From: Strigamia acuminata
Taxonomy: Eukaryota > Arthropoda > Chilopoda > Geophilomorpha > Linotaeniidae
DNA: 64,000 bases
Direction of reading: 5' to 3'
Assembly (NCBI GenBank): GCA_949358305.1
Contig: OX442315.1
Span: forward strand, 37,226,427-37,290,426
Both the position numbers and the translations under genes were made by a program. The notes under the pieces were generated by a model. It saw only the letters and a program-made list of their open reading frames with translations. It did no database searches and had not been told where the DNA came from. Positions within the stretch are counted from its first letter, which is position 1; every line of letters starts with the position of its first letter. This document shows positions 63,301-64,000 of the stretch, piece by piece.

Positions 63301-64000
63301 GCCTTCATTATCAATTTGCATTAAAGCAGCCCCAAGACCTGAATAACTTGCGTCAGTCTGCAGGATGAATGGTTTTTTCCAATTTGGGAAATTACGTTTT
63401 AAAGTTGGTTCTGCAACAAATTGTTTTAAATGTTCAAACGCATGTTGGTGAGCGTCAGTCCAAACCCAAGTGCAATCCTTTTTAAGAAGAGGGCGGAAAA
63501 CTTCACAAATTTTTGCAAAATTTGGAATAAAAGTTTGGTAGTAGCCCACCATTCCCTTAAATCTCTGCAGTTCGCGTAAGTTGGTTGGTGCAGGATAACT
63601 TTGGATTGCAGTCACCTTTTTTGGATTTGGAGTAATTTGGCCCGCCTCGACGATATGGCCCAGAACCTCCAAGCGCCGACGACACAGTTCTGTTTTGTCT
63701 GCATTCATTGTAAATCCTGCATCGTATAATTCACCAAGCACAATTTTTAAATGTTCAACATGTTCTTCATATGTCTTGCTGAAAACGATCACATCATCCA
63801 AATATACAAACACAAACTTATACAGGTGTTTCGCGAGAGTCTTGTTCATCGCGCGTTGTAACGTTGCCGGTCCATTAATGGGCCCAAAGGGCATTCTCAC
63901 GTACTCAAAGAGTCCACGGTGAGTTATAAATGCCAAATATCTTTCATCGCCTTTTCTGACTCCGAGTTGATGAAAAGCTTCGCGACCATCAATTATTGAA
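60370..64000 (-). CDS. pol: Ty3/mdg4-type retroelement pol (RT, RNase H, integrase), 5' end outside window
   Basis: Open to the window edge; over 1200 codons without a stop. In order: RT from SIIDGREAFHQL (first catalytic Asp) through MPFGPINGPATLQ to the YLDDVIVFS box (about 63800); RNase H with TDASYSGLGAALM, VTEIECLAAVWA and ESDHMSLKWF; an unusual Pro-rich, Lys-rich spacer with five AT-hook-like motifs (62188-62755); integrase zinc finger HYPPIGGHMG...CDACQRAK; integrase core with YIDYYG, ISDNAPTF and NLAERLNQ giving the DDE triad; and a GDWV...LVGPNTVIL C-terminal SH3-like part. No chromodomain. Protease and gag would lie to the right of the window. All catalytic residues seen are intact, so the element may be young or active. 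Confidence 0.95.
62188..62755 (-). other. Five AT-hook-like motifs between RNase H and integrase
   Basis: KRPVGRPKK (about 62730-62755), KRPVGRPRKRK (62570-62600), KRQVGRPKK (62475-62505), KRVPGRLKKRK (62305-62340) and KRRVGRPRKK (62190-62225) are spaced about 100-150 bp by Pro-rich linkers. GRP flanked by basic residues is the AT-hook core that inserts in the minor groove of AT-rich DNA; the fourth is altered to GRL. Confidence 0.9.
62814..62861 (-). other. In-frame 48-bp intron-like segment in pol
   Basis: On the minus strand, GTAAGT at 62861 and a pyrimidine-rich TTCTATTTTAG ending at 62814 bound 48 AT-rich bases. The length is a multiple of three and has no stop, so pol reads through whether or not it is removed. 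It sits exactly where RNase H ends and the Lys-rich/AT-hook spacer begins. Confidence 0.5.

Overview
This is nuclear DNA from an invertebrate animal. Genes are split by GT-AG introns, the proteins are metazoan (KDM4 demethylase, HGSNAT, cyclophilin PPIL6, ribosomal protein S28, complex I subunit NDUFA7, a peptide GPCR), there is a eukaryotic tRNA-Lys, and the rest is dense in transposons. The KDM4 keeps its PHD and double Tudor domains, and many introns are only about 55-75 bp. Both would suit a crustacean, springtail or similar non-dipteran protostome, but I cannot name the species.

Layout. (1) 1-12 kb is compact and gene-rich: KDM4 (+, 18 coding exons), HGSNAT (-, 13 coding exons) convergent with it, tRNA-Lys(TTT) (+), PPIL6 (-, intronless), RPS28 (-) and NDUFA7 (+), the last two divergent with start codons about 310 bp apart. 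The KDM4, HGSNAT, RPS28 and NDUFA7 exon sets each join to an open frame whose length is a multiple of three. (2) 14.6-20.1 kb holds a six-coding-exon class A neuropeptide-type GPCR (-), 451 aa. A good splice acceptor just before its ATG implies upstream non-coding exons; candidates lie at about 37.2 kb and 51.1 kb, so the gene may span much of the window. (3) 20-55 kb has no confident host coding exon. It holds mobile-element debris: three MULE/SWIM-type transposase fragments, two Ty1/copia pol remnants, a DIRS-like remnant, a probable solo LTR with five successive hairpins, a 1-kb non-autonomous element with a perfect 10-bp target duplication and an internal 22-bp minisatellite, a hAT MITE with a perfect 8-bp target duplication, a pogo/Tigger-like MITE with TA duplication, and several foldback MITEs. 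(4) 55.7-64 kb (-) is a Ty3/mdg4-type retroelement running off the right edge. Its pol has five AT-hook-like motifs between RNase H and integrase. An unusual 836-aa ORF with a zinc-knuckle-like motif and a charged coiled coil lies downstream of pol, where env would sit.

The most distinctive items are the AT-hook tether plus large 3' ORF of the Ty3 element, the hairpin array in the solo LTR, and the minisatellite-bearing terminal-repeat element. All assignments were read by eye from motifs; no alignment or database search was run.
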